Shown piece by piece: positions 1 through 9,188 of a stretch of 64,000 bases of DNA. Below the pieces are notes generated by a model that was not told where the DNA came from, did not search any database, and was given only the letters and a program-made list of their open reading frames with translations. Made by a program: the position numbers and the translations under genes. Every line of letters begins with the position of its first letter. The first letter of the stretch is position 1. The stretch spans positions 1,349,369 to 1,413,368 of the forward strand of contig AP024596.1 of NCBI GenBank assembly GCA_019704295.1, written 5' to 3'. This stretch comes from Sulfolobales archaeon HS-7. GTDB lineage: Archaea > Thermoproteota > Thermoprotei_A > Sulfolobales > Sulfolobaceae.

Positions 1-735
1 TACGATTTCGTATTGAAGCCCGCTACACAGTTAATAATTTCAGGAAATGCGAGTTATCAAGTGACGGGCAAGTGCTTTGTAAACGAAACCACGTTCTCCC
101 CGACTAGGACAGATTCGATTATGGCCTTTTCCCAAGCTAACGTATCCGTTTTCACCTTTTCGAATTCCACTGTAGTTGAAACCGGAATTCCCTTTGGCAG
201 TGTTTTTATTTACGCAGAGAAAGTCCTAAACCTCGAGTACGGGAACCTCGCGTTAATGCTAGTCGGTGGTCTACTAATCCTCTTCTCGAAATCTTCTAAA
301 GATTTACTTCAGGTTATCGCAATACTTGGGATCGTAATATCGGTACTGGGAATAATTTCCTCGGCGTACACTTACGTCATAGCTAACCAAACGAACCTGT
401 CTGTACCGGCCGGGGGGAACACAACGATAGACTTCCACCCAGGACAGATTCTGACTATAACGGGAAACGTTAAGGTAACCTACAACAGGCAACCCGTCAG
501 TGTAACTATAGTGAGGATGGAGGAAAACGTCTCCTCTTTTGAGTTCAATTCCAGAGGTATCATGACTATCCGAAACCCTGAAAACGAGCCGGTAAGCGTA
601 CAACTCTCTGTATTTAACCTGAATGACGGTGTTAGAATTATCTTAACCGTGCTAGCAATAGCTGGGATTAATACAATTTTAGGAATTGCATTCATAATAA
701 TGTCTGTACTAGTCATAAGGGAAAAGTCGGTTTAA
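1..735 (+). CDS. Hypothetical membrane protein, 5' end outside the window
   Basis: The reading frame is open from the first base of the window, so the true start is probably upstream and only the C-terminal part is seen (at least 240 residues). An N-terminal extracytoplasmic-looking region is followed by two adjacent hydrophobic segments (about residues 78-90 and 100-122 counted from the TTG at 13), a polar, Thr- and Val-rich stretch and a last membrane segment near the C-terminus. I recognise no family. Its stop overlaps the stop of the convergent merA by four bases. No catalytic motif is visible, and the role is unknown. Confidence 0.6.
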   Translation, partial: YDFVLKPATQLIISGNASYQVTGKCFVNETTFSPTRTDSIMAFSQANVSVFTFSNSTVVETGIPFGSVFIYAEKVLNLEYGNLALMLVGGLLILFSKSSKDLLQVIAILGIVISVLGIISSAYTYVIANQTNLSVPAGGNTTIDFHPGQILTITGNVKVTYNRQPVSVTIVRMEENVSSFEFNSRGIMTIRNPENEPVSVQLSVFNLNDGVRIILTVLAIAGINTILGIAFIIMSVLVIREKSV

Positions 736-2066
736 TCAACGCAGCACGACATTCTCGTAACGTCGCGAAAGAAGGCAGATGCCGCCAACTTTATCGACTC
801 AGCCATGGTGGGAAACACGTGAACGGTATCCACTACATCATCCACTTTCATCTTGAAATGAATTGCCAAGGCCGCCTCGTTTATTACCTCCGCGGCGTTT
901 TCCCCCATCATGTGAACCCCAAGTATTCTTCTACTCCCTTTTTCCGCTACCATTTTTATTAACCCCTTAGTATCTCCTAAAATGTTTGCCTTAGCCACAT
1001 CCCTCATGAAAACTGTTCTGCTCTCCCCGTTCCGAACCTCAGCCTCCCTAAGTCCGACTGAGGCCAGGTTCGGTTGAGTGAAAATAGCTCTCGGGACGCT
1101 CAGCAAATCGATCCTCCTATGTGCGTTCGAGATCGCGTTATCAACGGCCACAACTCCCTCCTTTCCCGCCAACGCTTCAAGCATATTACCACCGATTACG
1201 TCTCCCGCTGCATACACGTTAGGATTAGTTGTCCTAAGTTCGTCATCAACCTTTATACCTCCCCTTTCATTGAGCTCTATGTTCGCCTGTTCCAATGCTA
1301 GATCAACGTTAGGTCTCCTTCCCGTAGCTATCAGGATTTCATCTCCCTCGATTTCACCCCTATCAGTTACGACCTTTTTTCCCTTGTTAACTTCCTTTAC
1401 CTTCGCATTAGTTACTACGAAGATTCCCTCACTTTCCAGCATTTCCCTAGCCGCAATGGATATTTCCGGTTCCCAATCTGGTATTAACGTGGGACTTCTT
1501 TGAATTACAGCAACGTCCTTGCCCAATCTCCTATACATTTGCGCGAATTCCAGAGCCACGGCTCTTCCCCCGATGATGATCAGCGAGTCTATGTCCTTAT
1601 CCGGACTAAGTGCCTCCACATTAGTCCAATAGCCTACCTCCCTTAAGCCAGGTATGTCGGGGATAGCAGGGGAGGAACCAGTCGCTATTACGAATTTCTC
1701 TCCCTCCATCACGTCCCCGTTTACCTTAATTGACGTTGGAGAGGTAAACCTGGCCTTTCCCTTTATCAACTCTACGTCATATGCCCCTAACACCTTCTCG
1801 TATTTCTCCGCCCGAAGAGCGCTTACCAGTTTGTCCTTGTCGTCAAAAAGAGTCCTGTAATTCTCCGGAAGTTTCCCCTTGTAACTGTAAATCTCCCCTA
1901 ACCTGAGCAACCTCTTTGAGGGAACGCAACCCACGTTAACGCAAGTTCCTCCTATCTCCCCTTCACCGACAAGGGTTGGCTTAATGCCGAGTTCATTGGC
2001 CCTTATTACCGCCGCGAATCCCGCCGCTCCGTAACCTAGAATTATTAGCTTTCTTTTCAACAACAT
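732..2066 (-). CDS. merA: Mercuric reductase MerA
   Basis: This flavoprotein of the pyridine nucleotide-disulfide oxidoreductase family reduces Hg(II) to volatile Hg(0) with NAD(P)H in the cytoplasm. An N-terminal FAD-binding glycine motif (GYGAAG, residues 11-16) is followed by the redox-active disulfide in GTCVNVGC (Cys42 and Cys47), a second nucleotide-binding domain and the dimerisation domain. The C-terminus ends MSCCVD, and the Cys441-Cys442 pair is the metal-transfer cysteine pair that separates MerA from dihydrolipoamide dehydrogenase. There is no N-terminal MerP-like domain, which is common in archaeal MerA. The ATG overlaps the end of merH, so the two are translationally coupled. 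It should be induced by mercury through the operator in front of merH. Confidence 0.93.
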   Translation of the reverse strand: MLLKRKLIILGYGAAGFAAVIRANELGIKPTLVGEGEIGGTCVNVGCVPSKRLLRLGEIYSYKGKLPENYRTLFDDKDKLVSALRAEKYEKVLGAYDVELIKGKARFTSPTSIKVNGDVMEGEKFVIATGSSPAIPDIPGLREVGYWTNVEALSPDKDIDSLIIIGGRAVALEFAQMYRRLGKDVAVIQRSPTLIPDWEPEISIAAREMLESEGIFVVTNAKVKEVNKGKKVVTDRGEIEGDEILIATGRRPNVDLALEQANIELNERGGIKVDDELRTTNPNVYAAGDVIGGNMLEALAGKEGVVAVDNAISNAHRRIDLLSVPRAIFTQPNLASVGLREAEVRNGESRTVFMRDVAKANILGDTKGLIKMVAEKGSRRILGVHMMGENAAEVINEAALAIHFKMKVDDVVDTVHVFPTMAESIKLAASAFFRDVTRMSCCVD

Positions 2067-2227
2067 CCTCCTATAGGAGAGTCAAACTCGTCTGCACAAT
2101 GGGAACAACAGAAGTAGTGCTTTTCACCGTTTATTTCCCTTGTGTAGGCCTTTTCTTGCGTTAGTTCGACGCCGCAGTTTTCACATCTTAAGTCGCGTTT
2201 TTCAAAACCCGTTATTCTAAGTCTCAT
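2057..2227 (-). CDS. merH: MerH, small TRASH-domain mercury chaperone
   Basis: This 56-residue protein carries a TRASH-type metal-binding fold: CxxC (Cys15, Cys18) is followed by a Cys-Cys-Ser-His-Cys cluster at residues 40-44, and the C-terminus ends Gly-Gly-Cys-Cys. In Saccharolobus solfataricus merH lies directly before merA and is thought to move Hg(II) to MerA or the regulator. I chose the ATG at 2227 and not the upstream TTG/ATG codons, because a Shine-Dalgarno-like GGAGGG sits about 11 nt before it and the longer start would overlap the operator palindrome. Its stop overlaps the merA start. The archaeal merR regulator is not in this window. Confidence 0.85.
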   Translation of the reverse strand: MRLRITGFEKRDLRCENCGVELTQEKAYTREINGEKHYFCCSHCADEFDSPIGGCC

Positions 2228-2264
2228 ACTATCTAATACCCTCCGTACTTTATAAGTTTGATAT

Positions 2265-2291
2265 ATGAACAAATGTTCATCTATATAAGTT
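2265..2291 (-). promoter_or_regulatory. mer promoter with palindromic operator
   Basis: On the minus strand a TATA box (ACTTATATAG, 2281-2290) is followed by a perfect inverted repeat with 7-nt arms, ATGAACA-AA-TGTTCAT (2265-2280), just upstream of the expected transcription start near 2258. A dyad between TATA box and start is the classic place for an archaeal repressor to block the polymerase. The likely ligand is a MerR/ArsR-type winged-helix protein (inference). The operator explains why merH should start at 2227. Confidence 0.65.
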
Positions 2292-2323
2292 ATACCTAAC
2301 TAGAAATTAGTTTTTCCTTACTG

Positions 2324-3374
2324 AAACGATTGAAGAAGCCTAAGTCGCCCCGAAGCAAGGATGATTTTCTCATTAAAGTAGAGCGCTTGCTATCTAGGAA
2401 GAATGACATGAGGTTTAGAGTTAAGGACAATAAGTTATCCCATTAGTCCCCCTGCCCTGTATTGACGCAGTAAATCCGAACTCGAACTACTTAAGAATGT
2501 AGTTTTTGCGTTACATGACGTTAAACTGTCACCATGAGAAATGATAATACGTAACGATGAAGGTGGGATAATGAGGAAGGGACAAGTGAATTATTCAGCT
2601 CTCACGAACGCGGCATCTACATCTCGCGATTTCCTGCTTCTCAGAGAAACCTGGATCCCTCTTCACCCATAGCGGAGGTTCTATCGTACGTAAACGTTCT
2701 GTGACATCCCGTGTAGAAGAGAGGTTACGGAGGGTTTTCTCTCCACTGGCTTGAGTTCCTCCCGTCCCGAGGGTGCTAACCCAGCTCTTTTAGCCAAGGT
2801 CTAAGAAATTTTTGACGTATGAATACAATAACCCTCCTATAAGGGACTTTTCACCCCTTACGGAAGGGAACTTCCGCCCCCATTAAACAAGGGAGAAATC
2901 GAGCATCGAAGAACTTTGAGTGTAATAAACCAATTCGTAAACTTTACATACTGTTTAAGGGTAAGCTGGAGGTCAAAGACGCAATCAACATGGAAAGGCG
3001 CTCAGGTACGCCGGTCTTACCGCTTTACGTAAAGAAGCACAAATGCTATGTAGAGAAATACTTAACTAAGTTGAGCTGTAACGTTGACTAATTCTATGAC
3101 GAAGTCGTATCTTTCTTAGGGAGTAACGGGGGAATCACTTAGGTCGATGTCAAAGTACCTGGAGGGGTAAATATGCGGGTGGTATTACTCTTTAGCCCTT
3201 GTGCAAAGATAAGGTTGTAATAACGAGAAGAAAGATAAGTGGATCTTGGTTACCTTCCGCCCTGACCCTGACGCGGAGAATTTAAGCATACTCTCTAGTT
3301 CAAAGCCCGTTAATTCCCATTTAGTGAAACGTATCCTGCGACTCCTTACCAATGTAGCGGAATTTTTCAGCTAG
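2324..3374 (+). pseudogene. Decayed protein-coding gene, family not recognised
   Basis: No intact ORF exists here, but protein-like open stretches run along the plus strand and are broken by stops and frame changes. Clear pieces are 2324-2446 (41 codons, rich in Lys and Arg), 2493-2672 (one internal TGA) and roughly 2890-3198, which stays in a single frame through in-frame stops near 3090 and 3140. A last piece ends at 3374. Read together they give about 350 residues of normal amino-acid composition, without frame-neutral gaps. I do not recognise the family. It may be a host gene or a mobile-element gene. An alternative is chance open frame, which seems less likely for four consecutive pieces on the same strand. 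Confidence 0.5.
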
Positions 3375-3472
3375 CTCACCCTTTTTAACGAAAGAGTGAT
3401 CACTTACAAGCTAAGTGTACGATCCTAACGGATAGATATATGATTGCGTCTAAAAAGGAAAACCTAAAAATG

Positions 3473-5593
3473 CTATTGAGTTTTAGATTTTTTCAATACC
3501 GCTATCATAGCAGGAAAATAGAAATTCCTGATGACAAACGTGTCTAATGCTATAGCTATTATGAAAGCTATTCCTAACTGCTCTAAAAATCCTACCGGTA
3601 TTAACGCTAAGACTCCCAATGACAATGCCAAAATTATCCCCAATGCAGTTACAATCTTTCCAGTTCTGGAAAATGCCTTAGGAATGACTTCCGTGCGACT
3701 TTTAGAAGATTCCTCCTCCACGGTGGAGATTATGAACGTGCTATAGTCACTTCCTAATGACATTAACAATACGAATAGTATTATGGGAATTAGGTATATT
3801 AACTGTTGATGGAGGACTGTTGACGAAACGAAATAAAGCAGTACGGCGGACCAGCTGATACTTATTATAACCCCGGATACTGAAATCAATGCGTATTTTA
3901 TAGACTTAAATGATACTCCTATCACTAAGCCTGCTACAATGGTTAGTAGAATTTCTAGAAGGGGATAGTAAATGTTATTGATTCTCTGCTGGTCTATAAT
4001 ACTAGATGTAAGACCTCCCACAATTATTCTACTGTTCTCCCTTAAATGTGAAACTAGGTCTATGGCATTGGTGGAGTAAGGAGAGTAATTTGAATAAAGT
4101 GTATAGTAGTAATAGTTACTAATTTTAAATTCGGAAATGTTGTTGTCAACTACAGAGTCTCCCTGTAAGAATGGGCCAGTTCCACCGGTAATTCCCTTAA
4201 CCGTAAGTAGGTAGTTAGATATGTTCCTTAGCTGGTTACTGTCATTTGTAATTACAAATATAGGGAAAATGAAATTAGAACCGAATTTATCCTCAAGGTA
4301 ATTCAATCCCTGAATACTCGGTAAACTGTTGGATAGACCGGCTTGAATGTTGTAAGTTGTAGGTAAGTTTACGAAAAATAAAATTGAGGGGATGGCGAGG
4401 ATCAAGATCACTCCTATAACTAGGAACTTATGGTTAACTGAGTATTTAGACGTCTTATAGAAAAACGATCTCTCGATCGAGCCATTTTCCTTAGCTTTTA
4501 CGTTACCTAGAATCTTTTTCCCTGACCAAGAGATTAACGAAGGAACGAAAGTAATCATAAGCGTTACAGTGAGTAAGACTGAGATGACTAGCACTATCCC
4601 CCAGGATAAGAAACCTGGAATTAACGAGAACGTCAATAGACTAAACCCCACTGTTAACCCGCTTATCAATACCGTTTTCCCCGCCCTGCTGGCAGTTTCA
4701 GAAGCGGCCTCATTATTAGACCTACCTGCTAGAAGCTCATTTTTATATCTACTTAATATAAATACTAAATAATCCGTGGTAATCCCTATTAATACTGCGG
4801 TAAGGGTGTAGTTCACTACGTAATCCACAGCGCCAATTAGCAGTCCTGTTATTACTATCCCTAAGTAACCCAGTAGTGTGGTTATTGATACTAAGAGGAT
4901 AGCCAATAACGAAGCCCTATAGCTATATAACGTAATTCCCACGGCTATTGCCAACACTACGAAGATCAGGCCAAAGGCGAATCCGCTACGCGACGTCAGG
5001 CGTTGAGTATCATATAATATCGCCCCGTCCCCAGTAATGTAGAAAGAGCTAAAGTGGTTAGAGGCTATCCCCTTAATCTCTTGGTAATCTTGTTGAGAGG
5101 GTGTTTCCCCATTAGATAAGTAATAATTACTAGATACATTAAATACAATAAATATAAGAAAAGTAGAATTATCCTTACTTACATAGCTATCCCTAATGAA
5201 AGGCGGAACGTCCTTTAGGCCGTTCTTTTCGACGTATTGAGTTGCAATAGTTGCGTTGTGGGTAATTTCTGTCAAGAACTCTATGTAATCCGAAAAAGGC
5301 GATTCCACCTTTGATACGTAAGGCAGTTTTCCTATTTCTTGCTGGAATTTAAGTACGTTACTAGGTGATGTGTTATAGGGGTCCTGTTTAACTATTAAAA
5401 TTAAAGTATCGTTATTTATAGGCGATAATATTTCATTAGCTATGTAGCTTTCGCTGTTTTTGAGCGCGGGATTCTGTTGATTATAGGTTATGAATTTACC
5501 GTAATTTAAGGCCGGGACTATGATTAAGAAAAGGACTATAACCCAGACTATTACTACTAATCTTTTCCTTTTGATTATGTTATTCCAACTCAT
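3473..5593 (-). CDS. MMPL/RND-family membrane transporter
   Basis: This 706-residue protein has the duplicated RND layout. TM1 lies at about residues 10-30, a large external loop (about 35-185) is followed by a five-helix bundle, then a second external loop (about 400-540) and a second helix bundle. Both halves carry the family signature in the fourth helix of the bundle (GITTDYLVFILSRY near residue 270 and GSDYSTFII near 640). MMPL proteins export lipids, hopanoids or drugs using the proton gradient; the substrate here is unknown. The gene lies 40 nt downstream of an Lrp-type regulator on the same strand, and the two probably form one transcript, so the regulator likely controls the pump. 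The size is normal for archaeal members. Confidence 0.85.
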   Translation of the reverse strand: MSWNNIIKRKRLVVIVWVIVLFLIIVPALNYGKFITYNQQNPALKNSESYIANEILSPINNDTLILIVKQDPYNTSPSNVLKFQQEIGKLPYVSKVESPFSDYIEFLTEITHNATIATQYVEKNGLKDVPPFIRDSYVSKDNSTFLIFIVFNVSSNYYLSNGETPSQQDYQEIKGIASNHFSSFYITGDGAILYDTQRLTSRSGFAFGLIFVVLAIAVGITLYSYRASLLAILLVSITTLLGYLGIVITGLLIGAVDYVVNYTLTAVLIGITTDYLVFILSRYKNELLAGRSNNEAASETASRAGKTVLISGLTVGFSLLTFSLIPGFLSWGIVLVISVLLTVTLMITFVPSLISWSGKKILGNVKAKENGSIERSFFYKTSKYSVNHKFLVIGVILILAIPSILFFVNLPTTYNIQAGLSNSLPSIQGLNYLEDKFGSNFIFPIFVITNDSNQLRNISNYLLTVKGITGGTGPFLQGDSVVDNNISEFKISNYYYYTLYSNYSPYSTNAIDLVSHLRENSRIIVGGLTSSIIDQQRINNIYYPLLEILLTIVAGLVIGVSFKSIKYALISVSGVIISISWSAVLLYFVSSTVLHQQLIYLIPIILFVLLMSLGSDYSTFIISTVEEESSKSRTEVIPKAFSRTGKIVTALGIILALSLGVLALIPVGFLEQLGIAFIIAIALDTFVIRNFYFPAMIAVLKKSKTQ

Positions 5594-5633
5594 AATGAGA
5601 ATAGCAATAGTTAGTAAGAAAAGGGCTTACTAC

Positions 5634-6425
5634 TCAGTACTTAGAAAAAGCATTTATACCCCTAACAGAGTAATCGTACACCAGCATAACTTGAGCTAAG
5701 GGGTCTATTCTTCTAACTAGGTCAACAGTTTTTTTAGATTCTTTAATTCCACCGGTAAAGCATATTTCAGCGCCCTCACCTCCTCTATTATCTATGGTGA
5801 TCACCGAACAGTCAAGAGTGAAACTCCTGATTTCCTCTAATTTCTTAGTAAATATTCCTAAAAGTATCACATCTGCCTTTATAAGGTCAACCTCTGGAAT
5901 GATTCTAGCTATCTCCTTCAATTTCAGTAACATACGTCTTATCTTTTCCGCCTTGTAATTTAGTCTTAATCCGATTTCTCCAACGTTAGCCCTAGGGTTC
6001 TCCGAAAGTATGGACAAAACTCTGGCCATATTCTTATTTGCGGAAATAAGGTCCTGTTCAGGAAAATACTTCATTATGGGAGACCCTGACACCATCGAAA
6101 AGTCCCTGATCAATGAGTCTACTGCGAACGGACTTTCAGCCTCTATTCCATAGACATTGAAGTTTTCTAGGCACCTAAATTTCACGAATATTCGATCATC
6201 CTCTATATCTCTTAAATTTGGGAAAGCAACGTAGGCGAAATACTTTCCGTATACGTTGGGGTTCACGAAAAGTTTGAAACTCCTTATTATCCCCTCTTCA
6301 AGTAATCTCCTGAATCTAGCGTTAATACTAGGGGAGGAGACGTTCAATAATTTAGCTAACTTATTCTGAGAGGTTCTACCATCCTTAAGCAAATAGAAGA
6401 TAATTCTCCTGTCGATATCATCCAT
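5634..6425 (-). CDS. Lrp/AsnC-family transcription regulator with two HTH-like segments
   Basis: The N-terminal 50 residues form the Lrp/AsnC helix-turn-helix (start MDDIDRRIIFYLLKDGRTSQ). The following region should be the ligand-binding alpha-beta domain. At 263 residues it is much longer than a plain Lrp (about 150). A second winged-helix-like stretch (about residues 150-190, with LSENPRANVGEIGLRLNYKA) suggests a tandem architecture seen in some Sulfolobales Lrp relatives. It is followed after 40 nt by the MMPL transporter gene, which it probably regulates. The effector cannot be told from the sequence. Confidence 0.8.
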   Translation of the reverse strand: MDDIDRRIIFYLLKDGRTSQNKLAKLLNVSSPSINARFRRLLEEGIIRSFKLFVNPNVYGKYFAYVAFPNLRDIEDDRIFVKFRCLENFNVYGIEAESPFAVDSLIRDFSMVSGSPIMKYFPEQDLISANKNMARVLSILSENPRANVGEIGLRLNYKAEKIRRMLLKLKEIARIIPEVDLIKADVILLGIFTKKLEEIRSFTLDCSVITIDNRGGEGAEICFTGGIKESKKTVDLVRRIDPLAQVMLVYDYSVRGINAFSKY

Positions 6426-6682
6426 AGGTGTTAAAAGGTAATTAGCGATAAATCTTTTTTCATGATCTTTTAAACGTGTAAGACCGATTTACGTGAGCCC
6501 TAAGCTGAATGGATTCGCTAATCACCGTAAGCGTATGTACGGTGTAATCCTCGAAGTATTTCTCACATGTAACTAAGGTTAGGTGTTACGACGTAGACAA
6601 AGACGTCTTCATTTTTAGTTCAAACCTTAGTTAACAAGGTAATGTAAATAGCAGAAGGGATTGAAAATGCCTTGAAGTCGCT

Positions 6683-8200
6683 TTACCTTTTTCTGACCAA
6701 TAGCACCAGTGCTACAATAACTACTAAGATTACTATTGGTATGGCGATATAAGTAATGGGGATTTTGGTAGATATTGCAGTCGTAGTGGTTGCTGTCAGA
6801 CCGGTCCTGCTTGTCTGAGCCTGACTAGTTGTGCTTGTCTGAGCCTGACTAGTTGTGCTTGTCTGAGAACCTGTTGTCATTACCTGTGTAAAGATTATTT
6901 GTTGAGTAACTTGCGAGTCGTGGACTGTTATTGTACCCGATTGCTGGGATATGGTGTAGCCTTGCACAGGACTAACAGTATAGGTATAGGCACCGTTAGG
7001 TAAGTAGAAGGTTATGGTGTTAGTTGTAGATGTCTTAGTAACTCCGTTTAAGGTAACAGACCAAGGTGTATTAGGAGGTAATCCGGACTCCACGAGGGTA
7101 ACCTCATACCCGGTTACGTTTGCAGTAGCGATAATGCCTATGCTGCCGGAAGCCTTATTTGCTACGTATAAGCGAGCGTTACCAGGGTCATAGGTAATAC
7201 CATGAGGCTCTTTCCCTACCTGGATATTGGTTAAAACGGTATTATTAGCGGGATTAATAACAGATACGAGGCCAGAGTCGTTAGGAAAATAACCTGTCAC
7301 ATACAAGTAACCGTTACCGGGATCGTATACAAGACACCTTGAATTGTCTGGTACGTTTACATGGGTTATAATAGTGTTTGAGTGGGGGTCAATAGTACTC
7401 ACACTACAAATACCTGTCACATATATGTAACCGTTGCTGGGATCGTATGTAATACCCTCTGGAAATCCTTGTGTTGTCGGAATTCCAAATGATATATTGG
7501 TTATTGCCTTATCTGTAGATGGATTAACAACTGACACATAGGCATAACCGGTAGCAGAAGAACCTGTCACATATATGTAACCGTTACCGGGATCGTAGAC
7601 GATATCGTTAGGTAAAAACCCCACTGATATATTGCCTACGACTTGATCAGCAGATGGGTTAATAACAGACACAAAAACAGAACCGCTATCTGTTACGTAC
7701 AAGTAGCCGTTACTGGAATCATAAGCGATTCCCTTGGGATAATTTCCGACTGTTATGTTGGCTATCACGACATTATCGGCAGGGTCAATAACAGACACGT
7801 TATTGGAGAGTGCGTCTACTACGTACAAGTAACCGTTACTGGGGTCGTATGTAATACCCTCAGGTTGATTTCCGACCGTTATGTTGGTTAGGATGGTGTT
7901 GTTAGCGGGGTCGATGACGGTGACAATATTATTAGCGTAAGATTCCGTCACGTACAAGTAACCGTTACTAGGGTCGTAAGCTATGTCGTAAGGAAAAGCA
8001 AAAGGGCTTCCATTGTTGAAGTTCCCGTTCATAACTTCGCCGCTGTATAACAGCAGTGTACATTTTACGTAACCCTCACTTGTAACATTATTTGCCTGAG
8101 AATGCGCTACTATTGACGTATTTAAGCCAGAGGCAGTGAAAAAAGTTAGTAATAGTAACGCCTCCACTATTAATAGTCTTAGACTTTTATTTATTAACAT
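6683..8200 (-). CDS. Secreted YVTN beta-propeller surface protein with C-terminal anchor
   Basis: A hydrophobic N-terminus acts as signal peptide (after MLINKSLRLL). About seven YVTN-type repeats of 40-45 residues follow, each with a YDPSNGYLYV-like core, and should form a beta-propeller. Next comes a beta-sandwich domain found in many Sulfolobales surface proteins (YEVTLVESGLPPNTPWSVTL), then a Ser/Thr/Gln linker with repeated TSTTSQAQ that is probably glycosylated, and a final membrane helix ending LLVRKR. It is thus tethered outside the cell, perhaps in adhesion or S-layer contact. I placed the start at 8200 and not at the longer in-frame ATG at 8389: a TATA box (CTTTATATACC, about 8222-8232) lies 25-30 nt upstream, and the extra 63 residues would put the signal peptide inside the protein. 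No neighbour suggests a partner. Confidence 0.8.
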   Translation of the reverse strand: MLINKSLRLLIVEALLLLTFFTASGLNTSIVAHSQANNVTSEGYVKCTLLLYSGEVMNGNFNNGSPFAFPYDIAYDPSNGYLYVTESYANNIVTVIDPANNTILTNITVGNQPEGITYDPSNGYLYVVDALSNNVSVIDPADNVVIANITVGNYPKGIAYDSSNGYLYVTDSGSVFVSVINPSADQVVGNISVGFLPNDIVYDPGNGYIYVTGSSATGYAYVSVVNPSTDKAITNISFGIPTTQGFPEGITYDPSNGYIYVTGICSVSTIDPHSNTIITHVNVPDNSRCLVYDPGNGYLYVTGYFPNDSGLVSVINPANNTVLTNIQVGKEPHGITYDPGNARLYVANKASGSIGIIATANVTGYEVTLVESGLPPNTPWSVTLNGVTKTSTTNTITFYLPNGAYTYTVSPVQGYTISQQSGTITVHDSQVTQQIIFTQVMTTGSQTSTTSQAQTSTTSQAQTSRTGLTATTTTAISTKIPITYIAIPIVILVVIVALVLLVRKR

Positions 8201-8389
8201 TATATATTTCTGAACTTTCAGGTATATAAAGTTGCTTTGAGTTGTAGATAAAGAGGATGCCACAAGCGCTGGATTCCTATACGTACTTACCTGAACAAGG
8301 GGAGTAGGCACTTCCGTAGGAATATACTTATGCGAAGAGATACTTCCCTCACACTTAACGTGTACGCTTAGATAGGCGCTGAGAGGCAA

Positions 8390-9188
8390 GTCTTAGTCCC
8401 CGTTTACTCTTCAAAAAGTACTTTAACCTAATACGTACTAACCAAGTATAGCTTTTCCCTTTACAATGAAATCATTAAAATTAATTTCAAAAATATTCTA
8501 CTCAAGTTTTAAAATTTTACAATTCTCCATGAAGTCGCGGTATGGAGAGAGTATTACATTATAGGAGATGAAGCCTAATTAGGGGAGTGATGCCTCCTCG
8601 TCGTCTACGTTCCTTCCCTTAATGCTCTCTAAAGTACGATGAGTAAAGGAGAAGCCTTTCCACATACTTCCTCATCTATTCTTTCTGACCAATTCATCAT
8701 TTTCGCGACTAAGCCGGTAATGTCCTAGATTTTTAAACCCTCCTTTCCACCTCGTAATTCGATATTAGCGTCTCAATCACGTCGTTTAAGCTTACTTGCC
8801 TCTCTCTGGCTTAATTTCCTCCGCAAAATTGATTAACTTCCTCTTTACCCTTATAATCGTGTAAAGTACAGGTGCGCTTTGGATACTCCATTGAAAAAGC
8901 CTACGACTATAAAACCAGCGTGGACAATAATTTAGTTAGTCCGGTTTAAATTATATACTGTCCTTACTCTTTTTTAAGAAGAGCTTACGTATTTCTCTCT
9001 AGGGCAAGCGAGGGAGTAGTACTTGAGATAAGATCATGGGAACTAAGCACAAAGTTCCGGGCTCTTACGCAAATAATATTTGACCCTAATCGGAGATTAA
9101 CCTTGGGTTCCTCTTTCGGATACTGTAGCCCATACCTTAGCTGAGCAATCGCTAGGGCTATTTATTAAGGAGGAGAGAATTTCCTTTT
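8390..9188. other. Gene-poor gap with remnant of an antitoxin-like ORF
   Basis: No intact gene was seen. On the minus strand 8733-8860 encodes, with one frameshift, a segment resembling the end of a small VapB-type antitoxin (VSLNDVIETLISNYE followed by a stop). The sequence between 8860 and 9188 shows nothing I can name. The likeness rests on one short motif and is weak. Confidence 0.3.

Noticed and set aside
304..603. Minus-strand ORF inside the first membrane protein
   Set aside because: Shadow frame of the plus-strand gene; Tyr/Arg/Val-rich with no support.
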